From: CAZSNT01 sp964607765
GTDB taxonomy: Bacteria; Verrucomicrobiota; Lentisphaeria; Oligosphaerales; JABHEG01
Reading direction: 5' to 3'
Assembly (NCBI GenBank): GCA_964607765.1
Contig: CAZSNT010000109.1
Coordinates: 1 to 35,602, forward strand
DNA length: 35,602 nucleotides
The position numbers and the translations under genes are program-made. Shown here piece after piece: positions 1 to 7,703 of this stretch; the stretch's first letter is position 1, and every line of letters starts with the position of its first letter. Below the pieces are notes generated by a model. That model did not search any database and was not told where the DNA came from. It saw nothing but the letters and a program-made list of their open reading frames with translations.

Positions 1-76
1 AATGCAGGCCAAAAACGTGTATAATGCTCAGCTCAGGAGAGCCGGGCTACGGGGGCTGCCTCACGTAACTGGTCGC

Positions 77-94
77 GTTACCTGCACGGGTAAC
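77..94. promoter_or_regulatory. Perfect 6-bp inverted repeat upstream of the GspE-like gene
   Basis: GTTACC (77-82) and GGTAAC (89-94) form a perfect inverted repeat with a 6-base spacer. A third related half-site, GTAAC, lies at 64-68. The repeat sits just upstream of the candidate -35 at 101-106, so it could be an activator or repressor site or a small RNA hairpin. No known regulator site is recognised. Confidence 0.3.
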
Positions 95-100
95 AGTGAC

Positions 101-129
101 TTGCTTTTGCGCGTGCATGCGTCTATATG
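101..129 (+). promoter_or_regulatory. Candidate sigma70-type promoter for the GAF-GspE gene
   Basis: TTGCTT (101-106) and TATATG (124-129) are separated by exactly 17 bases and lie about 40 bases before the start codon at 168. The match to the housekeeping consensus is reasonable on both sides. This is a sequence match only. A stronger -10-like TATAAT at 20-25 has no visible -35 because the window starts there. Confidence 0.45.
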
Positions 130-167
130 AGATTGATGTCAGCTAGCGCAAACGGAGAAATGACACG

Positions 168-2480
168 ATGAGCCAAGAGCTCGGAAGCCTCAGCGGGTCC
201 CTTCAGCGACGCTCCATCGAGTTCCAGCAGCAGCTCAACGCGATCTACGAGCGCATCCACATGGCGGAGCGCATGGAGGACGTGGTATGGGACGTCATGG
301 ACGACGTCCTGGACGTGCTTCAGGCCGAGCGCATGACCGTGTACGAGCGCAGTAGTGACGGCGCGGAGATTGTGTCTCGCTTCAAGACGGGCGACGACGT
401 CGGCATTATCCGTGTGCCTCTGAGCCCTTCTTCGATTGCCGGTTACGTGGCCATGAGTCAGCAGTCGGTTTTGATCGACGACGTCTACGACGCTGAGCAG
501 CTCACCGCGATCCATCCGCGTCTGCACTTCGACTACAGCTACGACCAGGCCGGCGGATTTCTGACCAAGTCCATGATGGCCGTGCCCATCTGCTTCGGCG
601 ACACGATGCTGGGCGTGCTGCAGGTGATGAACCGCATGGACGAGGGCGCGTTCAACGAACAGGATCTGATTCTGGCGCAGGAGATAGCCCGTGCCATCGG
701 GCAGAAGCTGCGGTACGATCGGGAAACGACAGAGGGGCCCTACGAGTATCTGATTCAGCAGGGCAAGCTGAGCGTTGAGCAGATGGAAGCCATCGAACAG
801 CTTTCAGCCGAGGGGCACGGCTCGATCAACCAGATCCTGCGCCGCGAGTTCGAGATTCTGCCCGAAGAGATCGGCGAATCTCTGGAACAGTACTACCAGG
901 TCCCCTTCATGGGATACGACCCGGACCTGGAGCCGCCGGCTGAGCTCCTGAGCACGCTGAACAATGAGTTCCTGCGCCGCAACATGTGGGTGCCCATTGC
1001 AGGGGACCGTGAGCGAGCCGTCATCCTCACGGACAATCCGAACGATGCTGCGCGCTTGATGGACATCCAGCGCATCCTGAACGCGAACACGTACGAGTTC
1101 ATGGTCGGGTTGGAGGAGGACATTCTGCGGTACCTGGGGCAGGAGCCGGACGAGCCGGTCGAGGAGATTGAGGCTCCCGAGACGAATCTGGAAGACTTGG
1201 TGGGGCGTCTCGACCAGGAACGTCAGGCACGGTCCGGCGGCAAGAGCGGCGATCTGTCCACGGGCGACGAGCTGATGGACGAGAACGCCGCGACGATCGT
1301 TCAGCTGGTCAGCAAGATTATTGCGGACGCCGTGGAACTGGGCGCATCCGACATCCACATCGAGCCCAGCAAGGGCGAGTCGCCTGCCGTGGTTCGGATG
1401 CGTGTTGACGGCGTGTGTCGACCCGTGCTGCAGATTCCGTCCAGCCACATTCGGTACGTCGTGGCCCGTATCAAGATCATGTCCAAGATCGACATTGCGG
1501 AGAGCCGCCTGCCGCAGGACGGCAAGATCGCCTGCCGCCTGCACGGCACGCCTCTGGAGCTGCGTGTTGCGACCCTGCCCACGGTCAACGGTGAGACGGT
1601 GATCCTGCGTATTCTCGCGTCCGGTTCCGCCTTGCCCTACTCGAAGCTGAACCTGACGGATCGCAATGAGCAGTCCGTGGAGGAGATGCTCACGCATCCG
1701 CACGGTATCATTTTGGTGGTCGGACCGACCGGTTCGGGAAAAACCACCACGCTGCACGCCATCCTCGGCGAGATCAACACGCCGGAGCGCAAGATCCTCA
1801 CCGCAGAGGACCCGGTCGAGATCACGCAGCCGGGGTTGCAGCAGGTGCAGATCCAGTCTGCGATCGGCCTGGACTTCGCGCGTGCGCTCCGGGCATTTCT
1901 CCGTGCCGACCCTGACGTCATCCTCATCGGTGAGATGCGTGACTACGAGACGGCGCACAGCGGCATCGAAGCGTCGCTCACCGGGCATCTGGTGTTCTCC
2001 ACGCTGCACACGAACTCAGCACCCGAGACCATCACACGTCTGCTTGACATGGGCTTGGACCCGTTGAACTTCGCAGACGCGCTCATCGGCGTGCTGGCCC
2101 AGCGCCTGGTCCGCACGCTGTGCTCTCGCTGCAAAGAGTCCTACACACCGAGCAGCGAGGAGATGGAGAAGCTGGTGGCTTCGTACGGACCGGAGTATTT
2201 CCCTGAGCTCGGCGTGAATGAAGCGGACGTGAAGCTGTTCAAGCCCGTCGGCTGTGAAGTGTGCGGCAACACGGGCTACAAGGGCCGGACGGGTCTTCAC
2301 GAAGTGCTCACGGGCACACACGAGATGAAGGATCTTGTCGTGAATAAGGCAGCGGCCAGCGAGGTGAAGGAACTGGCGATGGTCCAAGGCATGCGCACGC
2401 TGATTCAGGACGGCATTGCGAAAGTCTTCAAGGGCCAGTGCGACTTCAAGCAGGTCCGGGCAGTAGCGCTCGGCGGGTAG
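168..2480 (+). CDS. GspE/PilB-family secretion or pilus ATPase with N-terminal GAF domain
   Basis: Hexameric ATPase of the type II secretion/type IV pilus assembly family, which powers pseudopilus or pilus extension from the cytoplasmic face of the inner membrane. The C-terminal ATPase (about residues 365-760) has Walker A GPTGSGKTT (519-527), an Asp box (TAEDPVEI, about 545-552), Walker B with ILIGEMRD (585-592), a His box (STLHTN, 611-616) and the zinc-binding cysteines C652, C655, C696 and C699. Residues about 190-325 resemble the MshEN/GspE N-terminal domain, which binds cyclic-di-GMP in some relatives, but its motif is degenerate. Residues about 15-185 read as a GAF sensory domain, which is not standard in GspE or PilB. 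At 770 residues it is longer than the usual 560-600. The start is preceded by GGAGA. No other secretion or pilus gene is adjacent, so GspE versus PilB cannot be decided. Confidence 0.93.
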   Translation: MSQELGSLSGSLQRRSIEFQQQLNAIYERIHMAERMEDVVWDVMDDVLDVLQAERMTVYERSSDGAEIVSRFKTGDDVGIIRVPLSPSSIAGYVAMSQQSVLIDDVYDAEQLTAIHPRLHFDYSYDQAGGFLTKSMMAVPICFGDTMLGVLQVMNRMDEGAFNEQDLILAQEIARAIGQKLRYDRETTEGPYEYLIQQGKLSVEQMEAIEQLSAEGHGSINQILRREFEILPEEIGESLEQYYQVPFMGYDPDLEPPAELLSTLNNEFLRRNMWVPIAGDRERAVILTDNPNDAARLMDIQRILNANTYEFMVGLEEDILRYLGQEPDEPVEEIEAPETNLEDLVGRLDQERQARSGGKSGDLSTGDELMDENAATIVQLVSKIIADAVELGASDIHIEPSKGESPAVVRMRVDGVCRPVLQIPSSHIRYVVARIKIMSKIDIAESRLPQDGKIACRLHGTPLELRVATLPTVNGETVILRILASGSALPYSKLNLTDRNEQSVEEMLTHPHGIILVVGPTGSGKTTTLHAILGEINTPERKILTAEDPVEITQPGLQQVQIQSAIGLDFARALRAFLRADPDVILIGEMRDYETAHSGIEASLTGHLVFSTLHTNSAPETITRLLDMGLDPLNFADALIGVLAQRLVRTLCSRCKESYTPSSEEMEKLVASYGPEYFPELGVNEADVKLFKPVGCEVCGNTGYKGRTGLHEVLTGTHEMKDLVVNKAAASEVKELAMVQGMRTLIQDGIAKVFKGQCDFKQVRAVALGG

Positions 2481-2491
2481 GGCAGCAAGGG

Positions 2492-3682
2492 CTACTCATG
2501 CACGGGCCGCCAGCGCGGGTTCTTCGATGAGATATCGATGGAGTAGGGGGGATCGTGGGCTGACGCAGTGGCCGGTGTGAACTGCTTCATCAGGAAATTG
2601 CCCAGCCACTTCTCTATTTTCAGCACCAGCATCTTCTTGCGCAACCGTCCCTGCATGTCCCTGTTCAGTACTCTCGGCAGCGTGTTTGTGGTTATGATCT
2701 CGTCGATGGCGGCGTGGTTCAGGTTCTCCTTCACCTCAGGCGAGGAGTGGAAGTGGGTGACGACGAAAACCACGCGCCGTGCGCCCGCTTCCTTGAGCAG
2801 CCGACAGCACTGTACGATCGTGTTGCCGGTACGCACCATATCGTCGAGCACGATGACGTCTTTGCCGGCCAGGCTCTCGAGTGAGGTGGGGGAGTTTTCC
2901 GCCGCGGCGATCGACACTTGCCTCTCGCCGGTCCGGATCTTGCTCATGAGCAGCAGCGCCGGCGACGAGCGCAGCAGCATCCTCGCCGAGCGTTCCTCCA
3001 GGGCGCAGTGGACTTCGCGGGCGAACGGCGCCGCGCCTTTGTCCGGGGCGCAGACTACGAAGTCGGTGGCGCCCGTATCCCACGGTCTCAGTGCCTGCTC
3101 GAGCAGGTAGTGCGCGTAGAGGTCTGCGGGGGAGAGGTTGTGGAAATGTCCGTCAAACAGGTCACGGAACAGGCGTTGGACGGCAACGGAATGGTTGTGC
3201 ACGGTCACCACCGCGTCCACGCCGCTGGTCTGCAGCAGCTGTGCGTAGAGCAGTGAGGAGAACGCCTGGCCGTCGAACTTCTTGTAGTCGCCCAGGGAGC
3301 GGACGAAGTCCGGATCGCCGTGTTCGTGTCGGGGGCCGCGGTCCTGGGCGCTGTAGAACAGGTCTGGCTGTACGAGGATCACGCGCGCCGCGCCGTTGTC
3401 TTTGGCCGCCCGCGCCACCAGGCAGGAGCGCATGGTCAGGGCGTTCCGCGTGTGATCGCCGCAGCAGGTTGACACGATAGCCACCGTGCTGCCATCCAGT
3501 CTGCTGCCGATGTTGTCCAAGTCCGCCTCGTCGCTGATGAAGCGGGGGCAGAACTCGGTGTTGGCGAAGCGTTTGCAGGCGATCAGGTCGTCGATGTCCG
3601 CTTCCTGATGCACGTAGTGCGCCACGTCAATGGCGAAGGGGTCATCGGAAACCGTGCTTACAACCACAAAGTCCGGTGCCAT
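2492..3682 (-). CDS. Ribose-phosphate pyrophosphokinase (PRPP synthetase)-like protein
   Basis: The fold and segment order match the PRPP synthetase family, which transfers pyrophosphate from ATP to ribose 5-phosphate. An N-terminal half carries QDLFYSAQDR-like flexible-loop sequence (QPDLFYSAQDR, 105-115). Later come VHNHS (161-165), CAPDKGAAP (211-219) and a PRPP-binding loop VLDDMVRTGNT (278-288). Several active-site positions differ from the usual enzyme: the family RQD is AQD and the acidic residue of the DD..DTG loop is Arg284. It may therefore be a paralogue with another substrate or a regulatory role. I chose the ATG at 3682 (396 aa), which has GGAGAGG about eight bases upstream, over a GTG 36 bases earlier with no such site. 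It follows the transporter gene on the same strand with a gap of about 250 bases and a GC-rich hairpin between. Confidence 0.75.
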   Translation of the reverse strand: MAPDFVVVSTVSDDPFAIDVAHYVHQEADIDDLIACKRFANTEFCPRFISDEADLDNIGSRLDGSTVAIVSTCCGDHTRNALTMRSCLVARAAKDNGAARVILVQPDLFYSAQDRGPRHEHGDPDFVRSLGDYKKFDGQAFSSLLYAQLLQTSGVDAVVTVHNHSVAVQRLFRDLFDGHFHNLSPADLYAHYLLEQALRPWDTGATDFVVCAPDKGAAPFAREVHCALEERSARMLLRSSPALLLMSKIRTGERQVSIAAAENSPTSLESLAGKDVIVLDDMVRTGNTIVQCCRLLKEAGARRVVFVVTHFHSSPEVKENLNHAAIDEIITTNTLPRVLNRDMQGRLRKKMLVLKIEKWLGNFLMKQFTPATASAHDPPYSIDISSKNPRWRPVHE

Positions 3683-3869
3683 GAGTGTACCCTCTCCAAG
3701 GTCGCCGTCATCGGTCACGCCACTGTAGGAACATAGTGTGTCTTCGCGGAAAGGGACAGGCTGCGTGACCGGATTCCGGTAAGCGGTGAGTCACGTCAGG
3801 CAGCAAACGCAGGTCGGCTGTCGCGGGACGGCGCAGCCTTCGGCGAGGACGACTTCCGGGCCGAGCGAT

Positions 3870-3891
3870 GGCCGGGCGGGATTACCCGGCC
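3870..3891 (-). terminator. GC-rich hairpin after the CstA gene
   Basis: GGCCGGG (3870-3876) pairs perfectly with CCCGGCC (3885-3891) across an 8-base loop. It lies 41 bases after the transporter stop codon on the minus strand. No U-run follows, so it may be an RNA-stabilising hairpin or a weak terminator rather than a classical intrinsic one. Confidence 0.3.
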
Positions 3892-3931
3892 TGCCTCCCG
3901 GAGCGTGCCCCAGCCAACACTCACCGGCCGG

Positions 3932-5635
3932 CTACGCGTCTCCCTCTGCCTTGGCGCGGCGCAGAGACAGCACGGCCTGCACAGCGAGGACGATGGCGAG
4001 CGTGAGGAGAAAGCCGGTGGCGACCACCAGCGACAGGCTTTGGCCCACTTTCTCGCCCAGCCGCAGCTGCTCGATGTTCGCTTTCAGCAACAGTACGAGC
4101 GCCCACCCCGCAATTCCCATCATGAAGATCATGGGGATCAGGGCGACCAGGTAGTTGGCCTTCTTCCGCACCAGGACGAGCGTCACAACCAGGAGCGTCA
4201 ACGCTGCGAGGAGCTGGTTGGAAGCGCCGAACACGGGCCAGATCGTCCAAGCGCTGCCGCTGAACGCGAGGAGACCTGCCAACGCGACCGCAACGGCTGT
4301 GGCGGCGAAAGGGTTGGCCCAGAAACGCCGCGCTCGGGACGCGTTCGCTGCCGCGTCACCTGACTTGGGCAGGAACAGCTCCTGCCAGGTGAATCGTGTC
4401 AGGCGGGTGGCCGTGTCCAGCGTGGTCAGCATGAACGCGGAGATTGACAGAGCAACGAACGTTGTTCCCGCCTTGACGGGCAACCCGATCGATGTGGCAA
4501 AGCCTGCCAGGCCACCGGCGAAAGCGCCAACGGGGCCTTTGTCCGTGACGACCGCGAAATAGTCAGTCCGAGTCAACGCGGCGACACTGATCAGCGCCAT
4601 CAGCGCCAGGAAGCCTTCGACGAGCATCGAGCCGTAGCCAATGGGCAGGATGTGCCGCTCGCTGTCCAACTGCTTTGCGGTTGTTCCGGACGACACGAGT
4701 GCATGGAAGCCGGAGCAGGCGCCGCAGGCAACCGTGACGAACAGCAGCGGGAAGAGCACACCGGTGCCGCCCTTCGGCTTCTCCGCGACCCAACCGGTGT
4801 ACTGGGCAAGCTCGAGCTGCGGCATGGCGAACACAATACCCAGAAGCCCGACGATCATCATGGCGTAAAGCAGGAAGGAGTTGAGGTAATCGCGGGGCTG
4901 CAGCAGGAGCCACACGGGTATGGTGGAGGCGACAAAGACGTAGGCAAAAAGCACCACGAGCCAGACACCATTCGCGGCCTTGGCCGAGATATTGAACATC
5001 GCGGTCAGGTCCATGGGCAGCGCGGTTCCAACCCACACGAACAGGAACAGCAACGGCACAAACACAGCGCTGGCCGGGACAATGGGCACGTTCTTGCGAT
5101 AGACCAGGAACCCGAACACGGGCGCCATGGCGATGAACAGCAGCGACGCGGTAGCAACGGCCGGGTTGGACACGAAGGTCTTGGCGACCAGGATTGCGAA
5201 GATCGCAACGACGAGGACGAGGGCAGCCCACGCGAAGAGCAGGAAGATCTGGCGCCCGGAGTACCCGATCTGGCGCTCGATGACGTGTCCGATGGAGCGG
5301 CCGTCGTCGCGGATCGACACGAACAGGGCGGCGAAGTCGTGCATGGCTCCAATGAAAACGCAGCCGATCAGGACCCAGAGCACGACCGGGACCCAGCCGA
5401 AGTAAGCGGCCATGACCGGCCCGACGATGGGCCCGGCTCCGGCGATCGAGGCGAAGTGGTGGCCGAACAGGACGGGGAGTTTCGTGGGCACATAGTCAAT
5501 GCCGTCGTGCTTGGTGTGGGCGGGTGTCTGCCGGGAAGGATCCGTACCGAACAGCCGGGTCAGGAACCGGCCGTACAGCAGGTACGCCGCGACAAACCAG
5601 GCCAACCCGAGCAACAGCAACACTGCACCGTTCAT
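3932..5635 (-). CDS. cstA: CstA-family (carbon starvation/pyruvate transporter family) membrane protein
   Basis: A polytopic inner-membrane protein of the CstA/BtsT family, whose characterised members import pyruvate or are induced on carbon starvation (peptide uptake has also been proposed). Family-typical sequence is present near the N-terminus (HHFASIAGAGPIVGP, then MAAYFGW), followed by many hydrophobic segments and the charged motif GAMHDFAALF. At 567 residues it belongs to the shorter form of the family; E. coli members are about 700. AGGAGG lies about 11 bases before the ATG. The gene begins 21 bases after the stop of a small membrane-anchored protein, so the two are very probably co-transcribed. 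The small YbdD/YjiX-type partner often found beside cstA is not seen here. The substrate cannot be read from sequence. Confidence 0.93.
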   Translation of the reverse strand: MNGAVLLLLGLAWFVAAYLLYGRFLTRLFGTDPSRQTPAHTKHDGIDYVPTKLPVLFGHHFASIAGAGPIVGPVMAAYFGWVPVVLWVLIGCVFIGAMHDFAALFVSIRDDGRSIGHVIERQIGYSGRQIFLLFAWAALVLVVAIFAILVAKTFVSNPAVATASLLFIAMAPVFGFLVYRKNVPIVPASAVFVPLLFLFVWVGTALPMDLTAMFNISAKAANGVWLVVLFAYVFVASTIPVWLLLQPRDYLNSFLLYAMMIVGLLGIVFAMPQLELAQYTGWVAEKPKGGTGVLFPLLFVTVACGACSGFHALVSSGTTAKQLDSERHILPIGYGSMLVEGFLALMALISVAALTRTDYFAVVTDKGPVGAFAGGLAGFATSIGLPVKAGTTFVALSISAFMLTTLDTATRLTRFTWQELFLPKSGDAAANASRARRFWANPFAATAVAVALAGLLAFSGSAWTIWPVFGASNQLLAALTLLVVTLVLVRKKANYLVALIPMIFMMGIAGWALVLLLKANIEQLRLGEKVGQSLSLVVATGFLLTLAIVLAVQAVLSLRRAKAEGDA

Positions 5636-5656
5636 AGTCTGGATTTCCTCCTGAAA

Positions 5657-5992
5657 TCACTTCTCCGCCGATATGGCGTTGTTCCGTTCACTGTTGATCG
5701 TGTCCAGCTTCCGGCTGCTGTTCTGCTTCGCCTTCCACTGCGTGTACCCGACCCCGTACCCCAGCACCTGGTCGGTTGTACTCGTCTCTTGGCTGCTCGA
5801 CGACTGGACGGTCTCGGCCGGGGCGGGGGCGGGTTGAGCTGCGGCCGGCCGCGTGGGGCGTGGGCGTCGCCGTACCGAGGCGGGTTCGCGCTCAGCAGGC
5901 TGGCTGATTTCGTCCACGGGGATGATCCCCAGCTTTGCCAGCGCAATCAGGAACAGAATAAACAACAGGACGATGCCAAGGAGCTTCTTCAT
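5657..5992 (-). CDS. Small membrane-anchored hypothetical protein upstream of cstA
   Basis: A 111-residue protein I do not recognise. Residues about 3-22 form one strongly hydrophobic segment after MKK, a signal-anchor or signal peptide without a clear cleavage site. A Pro/Ala/Arg-rich stretch follows (about 33-60), then a Ser/Thr/Gln-rich hydrophilic tail. The start has GAGGGA seven bases upstream. It sits directly before cstA (21-base gap) and is the first gene after the promoter at 6082-6110, so a role as an accessory to the transporter is possible by context only. It is unrelated in sequence to the YbdD/YjiX family of CstA partners. The Pro/Ala-rich linker resembles the style of the EF-hand protein upstream, which suggests native coding sequence. 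Confidence 0.7.
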   Translation of the reverse strand: MKKLLGIVLLFILFLIALAKLGIIPVDEISQPAEREPASVRRRPRPTRPAAAQPAPAPAETVQSSSSQETSTTDQVLGYGVGYTQWKAKQNSSRKLDTINSERNNAISAEK

Positions 5993-6071
5993 TGCTCATT
6001 CCCTCACACGAACCGATCGGGCAGGAGCGCACCTGCGAGGTCCAGTTTCCGACCCGAGTTCCCATACCACA

Positions 6072-6095
6072 GTATCTGTTAATTCTAGCAGATAC
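6072..6095. promoter_or_regulatory. Palindromic operator-like site overlapping the -10
   Basis: GTATCTG (6072-6078) and CAGATAC (6089-6095) are perfect 7-base arms spaced by 10 bases. The -10 hexamer at 6082-6087 lies between the arms. This is the geometry of a repressor operator for a dimeric helix-turn-helix protein, and it would control the small protein/cstA/PRPP-synthetase-like operon. The regulator is unknown. Confidence 0.5.
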
Positions 6096-6110
6096 GGCTC
6101 CGGAAAGCAA
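6082..6110 (-). promoter_or_regulatory. Candidate sigma70-type promoter for the cstA operon
   Basis: Reading the minus strand, TTGCTT (6110-6105) and TAGAAT (6087-6082) are separated by exactly 17 bases. The expected start is near 6075, leaving an 80-base leader before the small protein's ATG at 5992. The local sequence is more AT-rich than its surroundings. Confidence 0.6.
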
Positions 6111-6173
6111 GAGGAAAGTACCGAGTCGTTCGCCGCCGTGCGGGGTATCTTCCGGGCATCCGAATGCAGGCGT

Positions 6174-7367
6174 TCAGCGTCCGGCCGCTCGGGTAGCCGC
6201 GCCTGCAGGCGGGGGGCGCAGACGCGCGTCGTAGGCTTTCCGTTCGGCCTGGATGGTCTTGAGTTCCGTCTCGCTGAGCTCCCCGTCAGCGTTCCTGTCG
6301 CAGCGCCGGAGCAGCATACTGTTGTAGCTCTGGCAGCGCTCGGACAGTTGCGTCCCCGCCTTGATCAGTTCGTCTGTGTCAAGGAGCCAGTCCCGGTTCT
6401 TGTCGTACTGCTGGATCACCCTGAGGGCGTAGGTGAAGTCGACGATTTTTCTCATTTCGCCCTTGGAGAGCGTACCATCGCTATTCTTGTCGAAGACTGT
6501 CAGCAGGGCGGCGGATGCATCTTCGGTGCTGCGCTGCATCTTGTCCATGGTCTTGCGGTACTCAGGCTCCGTCACGAACATATTCGTGTCGATGTCGAAC
6601 CAGCGGATCCAGTTGTACATGGTCACCAGCTGTCGTGCTGACATCTTGGTGGACGTCACACGGGCTGCGGTCGCTGCGGTCGTCGTGGTCCTCGTGCGGG
6701 GTACTGTCTTCGTCGGCACGGTCGCTGGCCGGGCTGCAGGTCGCGGCGCCGTTGTGGTGGCAGTGGTGGTCGTCCTGACCGCGGGCTTGGCCGGAGCGGG
6801 CGCGGTTGTCTTGACGACAGGCGCAGTCGGAGGCCCTGCTGCGGGGGCGTGTGTGGCCTTGGCGGCAGGCGTCTCCGTAGCTGCTGAGACGGACGTTTTC
6901 CTTCGGCTCGGGGGGATCCATCGGACCCGAGGCGTGGCCGGGGTCGCTGCGGCGCTCTTGGCCGGGGTCGCGACAGCGCCTTCTGCCGTGGTGGCGGTGG
7001 TGGCTGCCGGCTTGGGTTTGGGGGTCGGCGCGATGGGTCGCGGTGCCGTGGGTGTCGCAGGCGTCTTCGTGCGGATCGGCGGGATCCAACGGGCTTTGGT
7101 CGGCGCCTGTTCCGGCGCGGCCTTTTCTGCGACTTCCTCGACCGGTTTGGCGGCGGTCCGTTTGAGCGTGGGGGGGACCCATCTCTTCCTGGCGGGTGTG
7201 TCGGCGGCGGGCTTGTCGGCCTCCGGCGCCTGCGCAACCTCCTCGGGCAGGGCCTCGGCCGGGACAACCGCGGCCGGCGGTTTGCCTTCGACTGCTGCCT
7301 CTTGGGCCCGCGCAGTGATACCGGCGATCAGGAGCAGTGAGGTGAGCAATGTCCGCAGCGTATTCAT
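6174..7367 (-). CDS. Exported EF-hand calcium-binding protein with Pro/Ala/Thr-rich linker
   Basis: A 397-residue secreted or periplasmic protein. Residues 1-21 form a signal peptide (hydrophobic core, then ITARA-QE). Residues about 22-240 are low-complexity Ala/Pro/Thr/Lys and contain three spaced copies of an R-W-[VI]-P-P element at about 62-66, 93-97 and 149-153, each followed by Arg/Lys and Thr. The C-terminal third has EF-hand loops: 293-304 (DKNSDGTLSKGE) and 357-368 (DRNADGELSETE) are canonical. The loop at 322-333 has Trp instead of Gly at position 6, and the one at 257-268 is degenerate. Calcium binding at two or three sites is therefore likely. The start follows AAGGAG at eight bases. 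The 181-base gap to the cstA operon holds that operon's own promoter. Its function is unknown; a calcium-responsive envelope or extracellular protein is the plain reading. Confidence 0.88.
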   Translation of the reverse strand: MNTLRTLLTSLLLIAGITARAQEAAVEGKPPAAVVPAEALPEEVAQAPEADKPAADTPARKRWVPPTLKRTAAKPVEEVAEKAAPEQAPTKARWIPPIRTKTPATPTAPRPIAPTPKPKPAATTATTAEGAVATPAKSAAATPATPRVRWIPPSRRKTSVSAATETPAAKATHAPAAGPPTAPVVKTTAPAPAKPAVRTTTTATTTAPRPAARPATVPTKTVPRTRTTTTAATAARVTSTKMSARQLVTMYNWIRWFDIDTNMFVTEPEYRKTMDKMQRSTEDASAALLTVFDKNSDGTLSKGEMRKIVDFTYALRVIQQYDKNRDWLLDTDELIKAGTQLSERCQSYNSMLLRRCDRNADGELSETELKTIQAERKAYDARLRPPPAGAATRAAGR

Positions 7368-7703
7368 GGGAAGGACTCCTTATCTGTTTCTCGGCGTCGG
7401 TTGACGCAGCCGAGGCCCGGGCGCCCGCGGAATGCAAGAGCTACCCGTGTATAGTTTAGCACATTTTCGCTCCCTTTGCCTTGTCTCGCAGGGGGAGCGG
7501 GGATCATTCGAATTCCCGCGGGAGGGGGCGCTTGATCTCGATGCGGCAGAGCGGTACATTTTGACTCCTCAACGAGTTGCGTGGGCAACGGTTTCGAGAC
7601 GGATGGCAGCAGCTGTCTGCGGGGTCCGTGTGTCGGCGTGGCAGGGCCGTGCAGTGAGTTGTTGCGTTTGGGCGTGAGCCGCCTTTCGCCGGGGACACAG
7701 GCG
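7368..7703. other. Divergent intergenic region between the EF-hand gene and the histidine kinase
   Basis: About 336 bases separate the two divergent start codons. The region must hold both promoters. On the minus strand an extended -10-like TGCTAAACT and a TATACA lie around 7448-7460 without a convincing -35. On the plus strand TTGACT at 7561-7566 has no good -10 at the right distance. A GTG at 7581 would extend the kinase by 41 residues, but it lacks a ribosome site and the added residues look non-coding. Nothing else is recognised. Confidence 0.4.

Noticed and set aside
1..60. Possible tail of a cyclic-di-GMP (GEMM) riboswitch before the GspE-like gene
   Set aside because: The GC-rich repeats near 37-60 vaguely recall the 3' part, but the conserved core elements are not present and the 5' part would lie outside the window.
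69..86. Sigma-54-like promoter (TGG...TGC) upstream of the GspE-like gene
   Set aside because: The GG and GC dinucleotides are 11 bases apart instead of the required 10, and the flanking bases do not match.
804..2009. Long reading frame antisense to the GspE-like ATPase
   Set aside because: The sense frame has clear catalytic motifs. Long antisense frames of Arg/His/Gln-rich sequence are expected in GC-rich coding DNA.
4652..6082. Long reading frame antisense to cstA and the small protein
   Set aside because: Composition is Glu/His/Arg/Gly-rich without domains, and the CstA frame on the other strand is unambiguous.
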